Of a DNA stretch of 64,000 nucleotides, positions 36,409-45,250 are shown in pieces. A program made the translations under genes and the position numbers. Source of the DNA: Streptomyces sp. 130 (GTDB lineage Bacteria > Actinomycetota > Actinomycetes > Streptomycetales > Streptomycetaceae); contig NZ_VJNO01000030.1 in NCBI RefSeq assembly GCF_007096885.1, forward strand, positions 23,358 to 87,357, in the 5' to 3' direction. Every line of letters starts with the position of its first letter. Within the stretch, counting starts at the first letter, position 1. Below the pieces are notes generated by a model, which was not told where the DNA came from, made no database searches, and worked only from the letters and a program-made list of their open reading frames with translations.

Positions 36409-37461
36409 TCAGCCGTCGAGATCGATGACGACCTTGATGTCGTCCTCCCGCGCGGTGAACGCCTCGGCGGCGTTCCGCAGCGGCACCCGCCGGGTGATCA
36501 TCCGCTCCAGCCAGTCCGGATCGGCGCGCCGGAGGGCGTCGGCGCCCGCGCGGTAGTGGCGCAGATTGGCGTTGACCGACCCCACCACTGCGACGTTCCC
36601 CCGCACCAGCGCGTTGTTGAGCGTGCCCGCCTCCACCGGCAGCCGGCGGGCCCCGGGCGACACACCGATCAGGCAGACGATCCCGTAGCTCGCGGTCCCC
36701 CGCATCGCCCCGAGGACCACGTCTCCGACGCCCGTCGCCTCGATCACCACGTCGGGCCGGAGGGCGGATGCCACCTCGTCGACGGGGCCGCTGTGGTACG
36801 TGGCGCCCAGGCCGGCCACCAGAGCGGGCTTCGGCCCCGAGGGCACCCGGTCCAGCACGTGGACGTCCAGCCCGCGCTGGTGGCCGAGCAGCGCCGCGAG
36901 CAGGCCGATCGGCCCGGCGCCGGTGACCAGGACCCGCTCCGGCGCGAACCAGGACCGCGCGCCGATCCGTTCGACCTGCTCCCACGCCTTGGCCACCACG
37001 GTGGTCGGTTCGAGCAGGACGCCGACGCGCTCCAGGGACGGGTCGAGCCGGACCGCGTAGTCGCTCTCGACGGTCCAGGACTGGCTGGCGTAACCGTGCC
37101 GTTCCTTGATCCCGCGCTCCGTGTAACGCCCGTTGCGGCACATGTCGAACTCGCCCCGGACGCAGGCGCCGCACGGTTCCGGATCGGGCCGACGCACCAC
37201 GCCCACGACCAGGTCCCCGGCCCCGAAGCCGCTCGCCGGCGGCGCCTGCCGCACCCGGCCCAGCGACTCGTGACCGATGATCAGCCGGTCCTCGCCGCCC
37301 GGCGCCCGGCCGTAGTCGCCGGCCGCGATCTCCTTGTCCGTGCCGCAGACCCCCACGCCGAGCCCGTCCACCAGGAGCTCGCCCGGGCCCGGCACCGGGT
37401 CGGGCACCTCGCACACCTCAAGGCTCTTGCCGGCCGAAGGCCGCACGGTAACGGCACGCAT
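36409..37461 (-). CDS. Zinc-dependent glucose/sugar 1-dehydrogenase family protein
   Basis: A 350-residue medium-chain dehydrogenase with a glucose dehydrogenase C-terminal domain. Catalytic zinc ligands are Cys39 (GVCGTDKE) and His64-Glu65 (IGHESLG), plus EPTTVVAKA. The nucleotide-binding motif is VTGAGPIGLLAALLGHQRG. The structural zinc loop reads RRPDPEPCGACVRGEFDMC, with Asp where a first cysteine might be expected. ATG 37461 follows AAGGGG. Members oxidise D-glucose or related aldoses with NAD(P); exact sugar unknown. It appears monocistronic. Confidence 0.85.
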   Translation of the reverse strand: MRAVTVRPSAGKSLEVCEVPDPVPGPGELLVDGLGVGVCGTDKEIAAGDYGRAPGGEDRLIIGHESLGRVRQAPPASGFGAGDLVVGVVRRPDPEPCGACVRGEFDMCRNGRYTERGIKERHGYASQSWTVESDYAVRLDPSLERVGVLLEPTTVVAKAWEQVERIGARSWFAPERVLVTGAGPIGLLAALLGHQRGLDVHVLDRVPSGPKPALVAGLGATYHSGPVDEVASALRPDVVIEATGVGDVVLGAMRGTASYGIVCLIGVSPGARRLPVEAGTLNNALVRGNVAVVGSVNANLRHYRAGADALRRADPDWLERMITRRVPLRNAAEAFTAREDDIKVVIDLDG

Positions 37462-37603
37462 CGGTACCCCTTTCGAACACGCGGGCAGCGGCGTCGGCCT
37501 CTCCCGGCCGCTCACCCGCTGCCCGTTTACCCGATCGCCCGCCGATCCCGCGCCCCGGCGGCGGGTACGCCCGCGGATTGCGCCGACCGGCGGACCCGGC
37601 GGC

Positions 37604-38959
37604 TCACACCAGCCCGAACGACCGCAGCGCCGACCGCTGCGCCGGCGTCGGAAGGGCCGGCCAGTAGACGTAGCAGACCCCGCCGGTCCCGCTCCTGACC
37701 TTGCCGTTCGCGTCGTACCGCTTCGTGCGCAGCCAGATGTTCTCCCACTCGCGGCGCCGGTAGACGTGGCGGACCGCGTCGTCGTCCGGGGAGGCGGGGT
37801 CGTTGGCGATCACGTCGCCGTCGGCGGTGAAGCCGATCACCGTCATCAGGTGGCCCGACGTGCCGTAGCCCGCGCCGGTCAGCTCCTCCTTGAGGAAGGA
37901 CTGCGAGGTGATGACGGGAATGCCCGCGCGGACCAGGGTCTCCACGTCGTTCAGCGAGCCGAGGCGGGTCACGGCGGCGCTCATGCCGTCGTACGTGGCC
38001 GCGTAGGCGGCGTTGAACGGCCAGTTGCCGCAGCCCTCGTACTGGTAGTCGTAGGTGAAGCGGGCGGCGTGGCAGACCGAGGGGTCCGGGATGCCGGGCT
38101 CCACCCACGCCAGGTCCTCGGCGGAGGGCTCGCGGCCCCAGTACTCGATGATCATCTGCGAGGAGGTCGGGCTGCACCACGCCTCGCCGCCGTTGTCGTA
38201 CTCCGGGTACTGGCCCACGTGCACGTTCTGCGAGTAGCGCGGCACCGGCAGCTCGCGGACCAGGCCCGGGGTGCTCGCGGGCACCGTGAAGCGGTCCGGG
38301 ATGTCCGAGGCCATCGCGCCCACCCGCCACACCGTCGGGGTGAGGCGGCTGCCCGGGGTGCGGTACAGGGTCAGCCGGAGGCGGTACGTGAGCAGGCGCA
38401 GGCCGCTCGCCGCGTCGTCCACCGAGAAGGTGTCGGTCCAGATGGAGCTCTTGCCGTCGCTCTGGTCGTCCACCGAGGTGCGGCGGATGTCCGCGTCGCC
38501 GGCGGCCCAGCGCCCCATCACGTACCACGGGGTCTCGGTGCCGTCCGAGTAGCGGCCGGACAGCTCGATCCCGATCCAGGTGCCGGCCGGGGTGTCCGCG
38601 TTCCAGGAGGCGATCACCTCGGTGGCGGGGACGCGGGAGCGGTGCACCGGCGAGGTCCAGGTCGCGTACTCCCAGGCGGCGGTGGTGCCGGTGTGCGGGT
38701 CGGTGTAGTCCGTACGGCCCTGCGGGTGGGCGATGACGAGTCCGGCACGGCGGCCGGCGACCGCGCGGGTTCCGGCGCGGTCGCCGCAGCGCCAGTCGGT
38801 GTACGTGGTCCAGGCGTGGTTGTCCACCGAGGGCGGCTCGGTCCGGCCGGGGCGGCGCGGGGCGGCTGCCGCCGAGGCGGCGGACGACAGCGTTCCGGCA
38901 CCGGCCGCCACGACGGCGGCGGCGGCGAGCACGGTGCGGCGTGAGGTGGGACTGGGCAT
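37604..38959 (-). CDS. Secreted C39-like cysteine peptidase (Tat signal)
   Basis: A 451-residue protein with a Tat-type signal (SRRTVLAAAAVVAAG) cleaved near 32. An N-terminal beta-rich region (about 45-235) precedes a papain-like C39_2 domain. The candidate catalytic Cys262 (EAWCSPTSSQM), His370 (GHLMTVIGF) and Asp387 (ANDPAS) are in the correct order. ATG 38959 is chosen because it gives the complete signal. Relatives are Streptomyces peptidase C39 family proteins of unknown substrate. Unlike bacteriocin-exporter C39 domains it is not fused to an ABC transporter. Confidence 0.85.
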   Translation of the reverse strand: MPSPTSRRTVLAAAAVVAAGAGTLSSAASAAAAPRRPGRTEPPSVDNHAWTTYTDWRCGDRAGTRAVAGRRAGLVIAHPQGRTDYTDPHTGTTAAWEYATWTSPVHRSRVPATEVIASWNADTPAGTWIGIELSGRYSDGTETPWYVMGRWAAGDADIRRTSVDDQSDGKSSIWTDTFSVDDAASGLRLLTYRLRLTLYRTPGSRLTPTVWRVGAMASDIPDRFTVPASTPGLVRELPVPRYSQNVHVGQYPEYDNGGEAWCSPTSSQMIIEYWGREPSAEDLAWVEPGIPDPSVCHAARFTYDYQYEGCGNWPFNAAYAATYDGMSAAVTRLGSLNDVETLVRAGIPVITSQSFLKEELTGAGYGTSGHLMTVIGFTADGDVIANDPASPDDDAVRHVYRRREWENIWLRTKRYDANGKVRSGTGGVCYVYWPALPTPAQRSALRSFGLV

Positions 38960-39150
38960 GGGCGAGACCCCCGGTCGTCGTCTGCGGAATGGGGCTGCGG
39001 TGCACGACAGTGCGCCAACTATCGCGGGTCGCGTGCCGGTTCGGCCAGCGATTCGACCCGCGCCGAACAACCAATATTGGTCTCCACCACTGGCGTGACC
39101 TGCGGCTGGGCCGAACGGCCTACGGCCACCCCGGCTCGTAGGCTGGGCGC

Positions 39151-39735
39151 ATGAACGATCTCGCGCTCCGGGCCGCGCGGCTCACCGCCCTCCCGCCGTC
39201 CTGCGGGCCGGTACGGCTGGTCGCCGTCGACGGGCACGCCGGATCGGGCAAGAGCACCTTCACCGGCCGGCTCGCGGCGGCGCTCGGCGGGGCGCCCGTG
39301 CTGCACCTGGACGATCTGGCCAGCCACGAGGAGCTGTTCGCCTGGACGGACCGGCTGCGGGAGCAGGTCACGGGGCCGCTCTCGCGCGGCGAGCCCGCGC
39401 GCTACGCCCCGTACGACTGGACGGCACGGGCTTTCGGGCCCGCCAGGACCCTGGAGCCCGCCCCCGTCGTCCTGGTCGAGGGCGTCGGCGCCGGCCGGCG
39501 CGCCCTGCGGCCGCTGCTGGCGCGGCTGTTGTGGATGGACCTGCCCGCCGAGGAGTCCTGGGCGCGCGGCCGGCGGCGCGACGGGCCGGCGCTGCGCTCC
39601 TTCTGGGACGGCTGGACGGCGGCCGAGACGGCGCACTTCGCGGCCGACCCCTCGCGCCCCTGGGCGGACGTTCTGGTAAGGCAGTTGCCTGTGGGGTACG
39701 AGTGGCTGGAAGGACCCGTGCGGGAGCGGTGCTGA
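39151..39735 (+). CDS. Uridine kinase-like P-loop protein
   Basis: A 194-residue cytoplasmic P-loop NTPase. Walker A VDGHAGSGKST is at about 26-36, the acidic HLDDLASHEELF follows (substrate region in uridine kinases), and VVLVEGVGAG is the Walker B-like strand. It also has the LWMDLPAEESWARGRRRDG lid region with several arginines. Size and motifs match the uridine kinase-like family common in Streptomyces. Phosphate acceptor unknown. Confidence 0.85.
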   Translation: MNDLALRAARLTALPPSCGPVRLVAVDGHAGSGKSTFTGRLAAALGGAPVLHLDDLASHEELFAWTDRLREQVTGPLSRGEPARYAPYDWTARAFGPARTLEPAPVVLVEGVGAGRRALRPLLARLLWMDLPAEESWARGRRRDGPALRSFWDGWTAAETAHFAADPSRPWADVLVRQLPVGYEWLEGPVRERC

Positions 39736-39816
39736 ACCGTTCCGTCACCCGTTGTGACCGGGTCTCACCGTCCTCTCGCGCCGCCGGAAAACGGCTCGGA
39801 AGTACCTCAACTCGGC

Positions 39817-39846
39817 TTGACCGGGGGGCGGTACAGGTCTTACGTT
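39817..39846 (+). promoter_or_regulatory. HrdB-type promoter for a short hairpin transcript
   Basis: TTGACC (39817-39822), an 18-nt spacer and TACGTT (39841-39846). Transcription would begin near 39853, about 30 nt before the hairpin at 39882. Confidence 0.5.
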
Positions 39847-39852
39847 CTCAAT

Positions 39853-39920
39853 GTGAGGCTTTCAGGAGCCCCCACAGACGCGAAGCCCCCGGTTGTTCCC
39901 CCGTGACCGGGGGCTTCGTC
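39853..39920 (+). ncRNA. Candidate small RNA or attenuated leader ending in a hairpin
   Basis: A transcript from the promoter at 39817-39846 would carry a small GGCT-TTCAGG-AGCC stem, the single-stranded stretch CCCCCACAG, and a perfect 11-bp stem GAAGCCCCCGG / CCGGGGGCTTC (39882-39917). The loop of that stem holds another CCCCC run. The stem can extend through CAG-ACG / CGT-CCTG with bulges. C-rich loops recall the actinobacterial 6C RNA, but the C runs here are five long, so I do not assign that family. Confidence 0.4.
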
Positions 39921-40131
39921 CTGTGCTCCCGGCGCACTCCGGCGCCCTCTTTCTCACCCTGGGTCACGGCGCCTCTTCGGCCTGCGGCACCCTTCGTCGG
40001 ATACGCACCGCACAGGTACGATGCCTCTCGGTGCGGTCAATTCCCGTCCACGGCACAGCGATACGGCGCGCCTCGGCCCGGCGGGCTCGCGGGCGGCGGG
40101 ACATCCTGGGGGCACGTTTGTGGGGGACCTG

Positions 40132-42021
40132 ATGGACTTCGGTACGCAGGGCGCGCAGGCCCCGGCCGACCTCGCCTGGCTGCGGGGCGTGGACGCCTAC
40201 ACGATGGGCGCGTATCCGCAGGCCGAGGAGGAGTTCCGGGCGGCCGTGGGCCTGGACCCCGGCATGGCGGACGCCTGGCTCGGACTGCACGCGCTGCGCG
40301 TCGACACCGCCTCGGCGCTGCTGCACATGCACCGCCACCGCGACCGCTTCGGCGAGCAGCGGACCCGCTACCGGCGCACCCTCAATTCCTGGTACTGGCT
40401 GGGCTGGTGGGTGCAGCCGGTCCTGGAGAGCCCGCGCGATCTGCTGCTCGCGCACGCCTCGCACTGGCTGGACGGCCGCCATGTCGCGGAGCTCGACCGG
40501 GCGCTGGCCGCCCTGCCGCCGGTGGAGACCGACCCCCAGGTCCGCTTCCTGCACGCCTGCCGTTCCTACCTGGTCAAGGACTGGGAACAGCTCGTGCGCC
40601 ACACCGAGCAGCTGATCGACGACCCCCTGCTGGGCATCGAGGCGGGGCTGTTCGGCGGGATGGCCCGGGTGCGGCTGGAGATGTACGGGCAGGCGGAGCC
40701 GATGCTCGCGACGGCACTGATGCGGTGCCGCAGCGAGCAGCCGCAGCGCAAGGAGCTCCGCTACTGGCTGGCCCGCGCCCACGAGGGCACCGGCCGCAGC
40801 GCCGCCGCCCTCCCCCTCTACCGCGCCGTGCACCGCATCGACCCGGCCTTCATGGACACCTCCGCCCGGCTCGCGGCCATCGCGGACTACGACGGACTCG
40901 ACGGCCCCGACGACGTGGCCGGCCTCGCGACCGTGTCCCTGACCGGCATGGAGGCGGACGCGTTCTACGCGGAGGGCGCCCCGCCGCCGGGAGCCGACCA
41001 GGCGGACGGCCGGGAGCTGCCGCCCGGCGGTGAACCGCCGGACGTGTCCGGTGCCGGGGGCGTCCCGTCGCCCGGCGGGGTGCGGGCGAAGGCTCCGGCG
41101 CCGCAGCCGTTCCCGGCCGGGCCCAGCGACCCGGCGCTGCTGGCCGAGGCACTGGCCGAGCTGGAGCGGATGGTCGGCCTGGAACCGGTCAAGCGCCAGG
41201 TCAGGGCCCTCTCGGCGCAGCTCAACATGGCGCGCCTCCGGGCGGGCCAGGGGCTGCCCGTACAGCCGCCGAAGCGGCACTTCGTGTTCTCCGGGCCGTC
41301 CGGCACCGGCAAGACGACCGTGGCCCGCATCCTGGGCCGCGTCTTCTACGCGCTGGGCCTGCTCGGCGGCGACCACCTCGTGGAGGCGCAACGGGCGGAT
41401 CTGGTCGGCGAGTTCCTGGGCCAGACCGCCGTGAAGGCGAACGAGCTGATCGATTCGGCGCTGGGCGGGGTGCTGTTCGTGGACGAGGCGTACAGCCTGT
41501 CCAACACCGGCTACAGCAAGGGCGACGCGTACGGCGACGAGGCCCTTCAGGTGCTGCTCAAGCGCGCCGAGGACAACCGCGACCACCTCGTCGTCATCCT
41601 GGCCGGCTATCCGGAGGGCATGGACCGGCTGCTGTCCGCCAACCCCGGGCTCTCCTCCCGCTTCACCACCCGGGTGGACTTCCCCAGCTACCGCCCGCTG
41701 GAACTCACCGCGATCGGCGAGGTGCTGGCCGCCGAGAACGGCGATGTGTGGGACGAGGAGTCACTGGAGGAGCTGCGCTCGATCAGCGGTCATGTGGTGG
41801 ACCAGGGCTGGCTGGACGAGCTGGGCAACGGCCGCTTCCTGCGGACGCTGTACGAGAAGAGCTGCGCCTACCGCGATCTGCGGCTCTCCGGCTGTACGAC
41901 GCTGCCGACCCGGGAGGACCTGGCGACGCTGCGGCTGCCGGACCTGATGCAGGCCTACGGCGAGGTCCTGTCGGGGCGCGGCGCGGTGGGCCGGGGGCAG
42001 CAGGAGCCGCCGGCGCTGTGA
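40132..42021 (+). CDS. EccA-like AAA+ ATPase (CbxX/CfqX type) with N-terminal TPR region
   Basis: A 629-residue protein with helical TPR-like repeats at about 1-250 (YPQAEEEFRAAVGLDPGMADAWLG), a Pro/Gly linker at 280-335 and a C-terminal AAA+ domain. Walker A GPSGTGKTT is at 388-396, Walker B VLFVDEAYS at 447-455, and the sensor/Arg-finger region is LSSRFTTRVDFP. This is the layout of EccA from type VII (ESX) secretion systems. No EsxA/B, EccB, EccC, EccD or mycosin gene lies in the window. ATG 40132 follows GGGGGA; GTG 40120 is an alternative. Confidence 0.85.
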   Translation: MDFGTQGAQAPADLAWLRGVDAYTMGAYPQAEEEFRAAVGLDPGMADAWLGLHALRVDTASALLHMHRHRDRFGEQRTRYRRTLNSWYWLGWWVQPVLESPRDLLLAHASHWLDGRHVAELDRALAALPPVETDPQVRFLHACRSYLVKDWEQLVRHTEQLIDDPLLGIEAGLFGGMARVRLEMYGQAEPMLATALMRCRSEQPQRKELRYWLARAHEGTGRSAAALPLYRAVHRIDPAFMDTSARLAAIADYDGLDGPDDVAGLATVSLTGMEADAFYAEGAPPPGADQADGRELPPGGEPPDVSGAGGVPSPGGVRAKAPAPQPFPAGPSDPALLAEALAELERMVGLEPVKRQVRALSAQLNMARLRAGQGLPVQPPKRHFVFSGPSGTGKTTVARILGRVFYALGLLGGDHLVEAQRADLVGEFLGQTAVKANELIDSALGGVLFVDEAYSLSNTGYSKGDAYGDEALQVLLKRAEDNRDHLVVILAGYPEGMDRLLSANPGLSSRFTTRVDFPSYRPLELTAIGEVLAAENGDVWDEESLEELRSISGHVVDQGWLDELGNGRFLRTLYEKSCAYRDLRLSGCTTLPTREDLATLRLPDLMQAYGEVLSGRGAVGRGQQEPPAL

Positions 42022-42029
42022 GCCGGGAG

Positions 42030-42063
42030 GGCCGGCCACCGGGGCGTTCCCCGGTGGCCGGCC
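42030..42063 (+). terminator. Terminator of the EccA-like gene
   Basis: A perfect 15-bp stem GGCCGGCCACCGGGG / complement with tetraloop CGTT, 9 bp after the stop codon. Confidence 0.8.
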
Positions 42064-42098
42064 CCGGCTGCTCCGTCCTGGGAGGTCGTGTGCGTGCC

Positions 42099-42125
42099 GG
42101 GCGTCGCGGGCCCGCGAAGACGCCC
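42099..42125 (-). terminator. Terminator at the end of the CNNM operon
   Basis: GGGCGTC / GACGCCC arms enclose an inner GCGGGCCCGC palindrome. The stem touches the stop codon of the downstream CNNM gene. Confidence 0.5.
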
Positions 42126-43216
42126 TAGCCCACCAGGGCCCCGTCCGGGTCCGTCGTCCGCTCCTCGGTGCGGCGCGGCTCCGCCACCCGGTGCGCCGGG
42201 TCGCGGACCTCGCCGACCAGCGTCTCCAGGACGTCCTCCATCGCGACCAGGCCGAGCACCCGGCCGGAGGCGTCCGCGACCTGGGCGAGGTGCGTGGCGG
42301 CGCGGCGCATCACGGTGAGGGCGTCGTCCAGCGGGAGTTCGGCCCGTACGGTGGCCATCGGCCGCCAGAGCTGCTGCGGCACCGCGCGCTCCCGGTCCTC
42401 CAGGTCCAGGACGTCCTTGACGTGCAGGTAGCCCATGAACGGGCCGCCGCCCTCGGCGCAGACCGGGAAGCGCGAGAAGCCCGTGCGGACCGTCAGCTCC
42501 TCGATGCGGCGCGGAGTGACCGAGGGGTCCACGGTCACCAGGGTGGCCCGGCGCAGCAGGACGTCGGTGACCGGGCGGCTGCCCAGCTCCAGGGCGTCCT
42601 CCAGGCGTTCCTGGGCCTCGGGCTCGATGAGACCGGCCTGCCCGGAGTCCTCCACGAGGCGGTTGAGCTGCTCGCTGGTGAAGACGGCCTCCACCTCGTC
42701 CTTCGGTTCGACGCCGAAGAGGCGGAGCACCAGCCGGGCGCAGGCGCCGAGCGCCGCGGTGACCGGGCGGCAGAGCCGGGCGAAGCCGACGAGGCCGGGG
42801 CTGAGCCAGAGCGCGGTCTTCTCGGGCGCGGCCATCGCCAGGTTCTTCGGGACCATCTCGCCGATGACGAGGTGGAGGAAGACGACGAGGACGAGCGCGA
42901 GGACGTATCCGAGCGGGTGGATCAGCCCCTCGGGCAGGTGCACGGCGGTGAACACCGGTTCCAGGAGGTGGGCGACGGTGGGTTCGGCGACGGCTCCGAG
43001 GGTCAGGGAGCAGACGGTGATGCCGAACTGGGCCGCCGCCATCATCTGCGGCAGGTTCTCCAGGCCGTACAGCACCTGGCGGGCGCGGCCGGAACCGGCC
43101 GCGGCGAGGGGTTCGACCTGGCTGCGGCGCACGGAGACGAGGGAGAACTCCGCGCCGACGAAGAAGCCGTTCGCGAGGACCAGGAGTCCGGCGAAGACCA
43201 GCTGGACGAGGCTCAT
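42125..43216 (-). CDS. CNNM/HlyC-type membrane protein, short form
   Basis: A 363-residue protein with a CNNM (DUF21) membrane domain of about four helices: LVFAGLLVLANGFFVGAEFSLVSVRRSQ, QFGITVCSLTLGAVAEP and VIGEMVPKNLAMAAPEK. Paired CBS domains follow at about 215-340 (PVTDVLLRRATLVTVDPSVT; GLVAMEDVLETLVGEV). It lacks the C-terminal CorC_HlyC domain of its partner. Family members are linked to Mg2+/Co2+ transport. Its start overlaps the stop of the upstream CNNM gene (ATGA), implying coupled translation and possibly a heterodimer. Confidence 0.9.
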   Translation of the reverse strand: MSLVQLVFAGLLVLANGFFVGAEFSLVSVRRSQVEPLAAAGSGRARQVLYGLENLPQMMAAAQFGITVCSLTLGAVAEPTVAHLLEPVFTAVHLPEGLIHPLGYVLALVLVVFLHLVIGEMVPKNLAMAAPEKTALWLSPGLVGFARLCRPVTAALGACARLVLRLFGVEPKDEVEAVFTSEQLNRLVEDSGQAGLIEPEAQERLEDALELGSRPVTDVLLRRATLVTVDPSVTPRRIEELTVRTGFSRFPVCAEGGGPFMGYLHVKDVLDLEDRERAVPQQLWRPMATVRAELPLDDALTVMRRAATHLAQVADASGRVLGLVAMEDVLETLVGEVRDPAHRVAEPRRTEERTTDPDGALVG

Positions 43217-44574
43217 CGCGCCGCCTCCAGGACCGCCGGCTGCGAGGCGTCCGCGGCGGTGGCATCGGCCACGCGGACGAAGCGGACCTTCTCGGCCCGG
43301 TAGTGGCCGACCTGGCGGACCGCGAGCCGCCAGCCGGGGAGTTCGGCCCGGTCGCCGGGGGCGGGGATGCGGCCCAGCAGATCGGCGACGAGCCCGGCGA
43401 CCGTCTCGTACGGGCCGTCGGGCACGTCGAGCCCTATGCGGCGCAGGGTGAGGACCCGGCAGCTGCCCTCGGCGTCCCAGGCGGGGCTGCCGTCCTCGGG
43501 CGGGGCGGGGGCCAGCTCGGGGCGGTCGGCACCCTCGGCGTCGTGCTCGTCGCGGACCTCGCCGACCAGCTCCTCGATGATGTCCTCCAGGGTGACGACG
43601 CCGGCGGTGCCGCCGTACTCGTCCACCACGACGGCGATCGGCTGCTCCTTGCGCAGCCGCTGGAGGAGCTGCTCGACGGGCAGCGTCTCGGGCACCAGGA
43701 GCGGCGGTACGGCGATCCGGCCGGCCGTGGTGCGCAGCCGTTCGGGGGCCGGGACGGCCAGGGCGTCCTTGAGGTGGATCATGCCGACGACCTCGTCGAT
43801 GCGCTCCCGGTAGACGGGGAAGCGGGACAGGCCGGTGGCGCGGGTGAGGTTGAGGACGTCCTCCGCGGTGGCGGAGGTCTGCAGGGCGCTGACCTTCACG
43901 CGCGGGGTCATGACGTGCTGGGCGGTGAGCCCGGCGAGCGACAGGGTCCGTACGAAGAGGTCGGCGGTGTCCTGTTCGAGGGTGCCCGCCTCGGCGGAGT
44001 GCCGGGCGAGGGAGACCAGCTCGCCGGGGGTGCGGGCGGAGGCCAGCTCCTCGGTGGGCTCGACGCCGAGGAGGCGTACGAGCCGGTTGGCCGCGGTGTT
44101 CAGGGCGCCGATGACCGGCCGGAAGAGGCGGGTGAAGCGGGCCTGCGGTCCGGCGACGAACCGGGCGACGGTGAGCGGGCGGGAGACCGCCCAGTTCTTC
44201 GGGACGAGTTCGCCGATGACCATCTGGACGGCCGCCGCGAGCAGCATGCCGGTCACCACGCTGATGGTGGGCACGGCGCCGTCGGGCAGTCCGGTCAGGG
44301 CGAGGGGGCCGTCCAGCAGCTGGGCGAGCGCCGGCTCGGCGAGCATGCCGACCACCAGGGAGGTGATGGTGATGCCGAGCTGGGTGCCGGACAGCTGGAA
44401 GGAGAGCTCGCGCAGGGCGTCGGTGACCGAGCGGGCCCGCCGGTCGCCCTCGGCGGCGGCGCGCTCGGCGTCCGCGCGTTCCACGGTGACGAGACCGAAT
44501 TCGGCCGCCACGAAGAATCCGTTGGCGAGGATGAGAAGGAATGCCGCGCAGAGCAGCAGCAGGGGGGTTGTCAT
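43213..44574 (-). CDS. CNNM/CBS/CorC_HlyC membrane protein, full length
   Basis: A 453-residue hemolysin-family protein. A CNNM domain (FLLILANGFFVAAEFGLVTVER, ISGEL-type motif VIGELVPKNWAVSRPL) occupies about 1-195. CBS pairs lie at about 205-330 (HVMTPRVKVSAL; DEYGGTAGVVTLEDIIEELVGEV). A CorC_HlyC transporter-associated domain covers about 355-440. Metal ion efflux or regulation at the cytoplasmic membrane is the family role. It is the first gene of a two-gene operon with the short-form CNNM protein. Confidence 0.92.
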   Translation of the reverse strand: MTTPLLLLCAAFLLILANGFFVAAEFGLVTVERADAERAAAEGDRRARSVTDALRELSFQLSGTQLGITITSLVVGMLAEPALAQLLDGPLALTGLPDGAVPTISVVTGMLLAAAVQMVIGELVPKNWAVSRPLTVARFVAGPQARFTRLFRPVIGALNTAANRLVRLLGVEPTEELASARTPGELVSLARHSAEAGTLEQDTADLFVRTLSLAGLTAQHVMTPRVKVSALQTSATAEDVLNLTRATGLSRFPVYRERIDEVVGMIHLKDALAVPAPERLRTTAGRIAVPPLLVPETLPVEQLLQRLRKEQPIAVVVDEYGGTAGVVTLEDIIEELVGEVRDEHDAEGADRPELAPAPPEDGSPAWDAEGSCRVLTLRRIGLDVPDGPYETVAGLVADLLGRIPAPGDRAELPGWRLAVRQVGHYRAEKVRFVRVADATAADASQPAVLEAAR

Positions 44575-44760
44575 GCCGCCGCCTCCACAGAGAAGGCGGC
44601 GCGGGTACTACCGGACGATCCGTCCATTGCTGGAGGGAGTCACTCCTCGGGTCGCAGGAAAATCCCCGCCGGCCGCGTGGGCCTTCGGGCGGGGCGGGGC
44701 GCGCACGGGGCGCCGCCGCCCTCCAGAGTAATCAACGAGGGGCCGTACGGGGCAGGGGGC

Positions 44761-45225
44761 TCAGCGCTCGTCCGTACCGGTGCCGCGGCTCTCGGCGAGC
44801 GCCCGCAGGGCCCGGGCGTCCTGGATGGCCCGCTGCTTGGCGATCCCGGGCTGGATGCCGAGGGCGGGCATGCTGGTGCCGTCGCTGAGGTCGAGGAAGA
44901 CCCACGGGTCGCCCACCCGCAGGTTGACGCGGACGATCTGGGCCCAGGAGAGACGGCGGCTGCGCGTGAGGTTGACCACCGTCACGCCCTCCTCGTCCGC
45001 GACGACCTTGGGGCGGCTGAGCAGCGCCAGGACACCGAAGAAGAGCAGCGCGGTGAAGACAAAGCTGACCCGCTCCCCTCCGCTGAGCTGTTCGAGTGTG
45101 AAGGCGACGACGGTGATGACGGCGAACATCACCGCGCCGACGGTCAGCAGGACCACCCGGGTGCGGGTCGGCCGGAAGGTGACCGGCAGGGCCGGCGGGC
45201 CGGGCGGGGGTGCGGGGGCTGACAT
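44761..45225 (-). CDS. Membrane-anchored PH-domain protein
   Basis: A 154-residue protein. Proline-rich N-terminus MSAPAPPPGPPALP, two adjacent membrane helices (about 24-45 and 52-68), then a bacterial PH-like domain (VVADEEGVTVVNLTRSRRLSWAQIVRVNL...DLSDGTSMPALGI). This architecture is common next to hisG in Streptomyces. It lies 25 bp downstream of hisG and is probably the last gene of the rib-his operon. Function unknown. Confidence 0.85.
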   Translation of the reverse strand: MSAPAPPPGPPALPVTFRPTRTRVVLLTVGAVMFAVITVVAFTLEQLSGGERVSFVFTALLFFGVLALLSRPKVVADEEGVTVVNLTRSRRLSWAQIVRVNLRVGDPWVFLDLSDGTSMPALGIQPGIAKQRAIQDARALRALAESRGTGTDER

Positions 45226-45250
45226 CGTGCTCTTCTTCCGTCTCCCGCCG

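Larger units (their letters stand above)
39736..40131. other. 396-bp leader region upstream of the EccA-like gene
   Basis: No protein gene is supported. It contains a good promoter at 39817-39846, a strong hairpin at 39882-39917, and a second possible minus-10 TACGAT (40018-40023) closer to the gene. Confidence 0.5.

Noticed and set aside
39853..39920. Assignment of the hairpin RNA to the 6C RNA family
   Set aside because: Only C5 runs and one strong stem are seen, whereas 6C needs two stem-loops with at least six C each. Left as an unnamed candidate.
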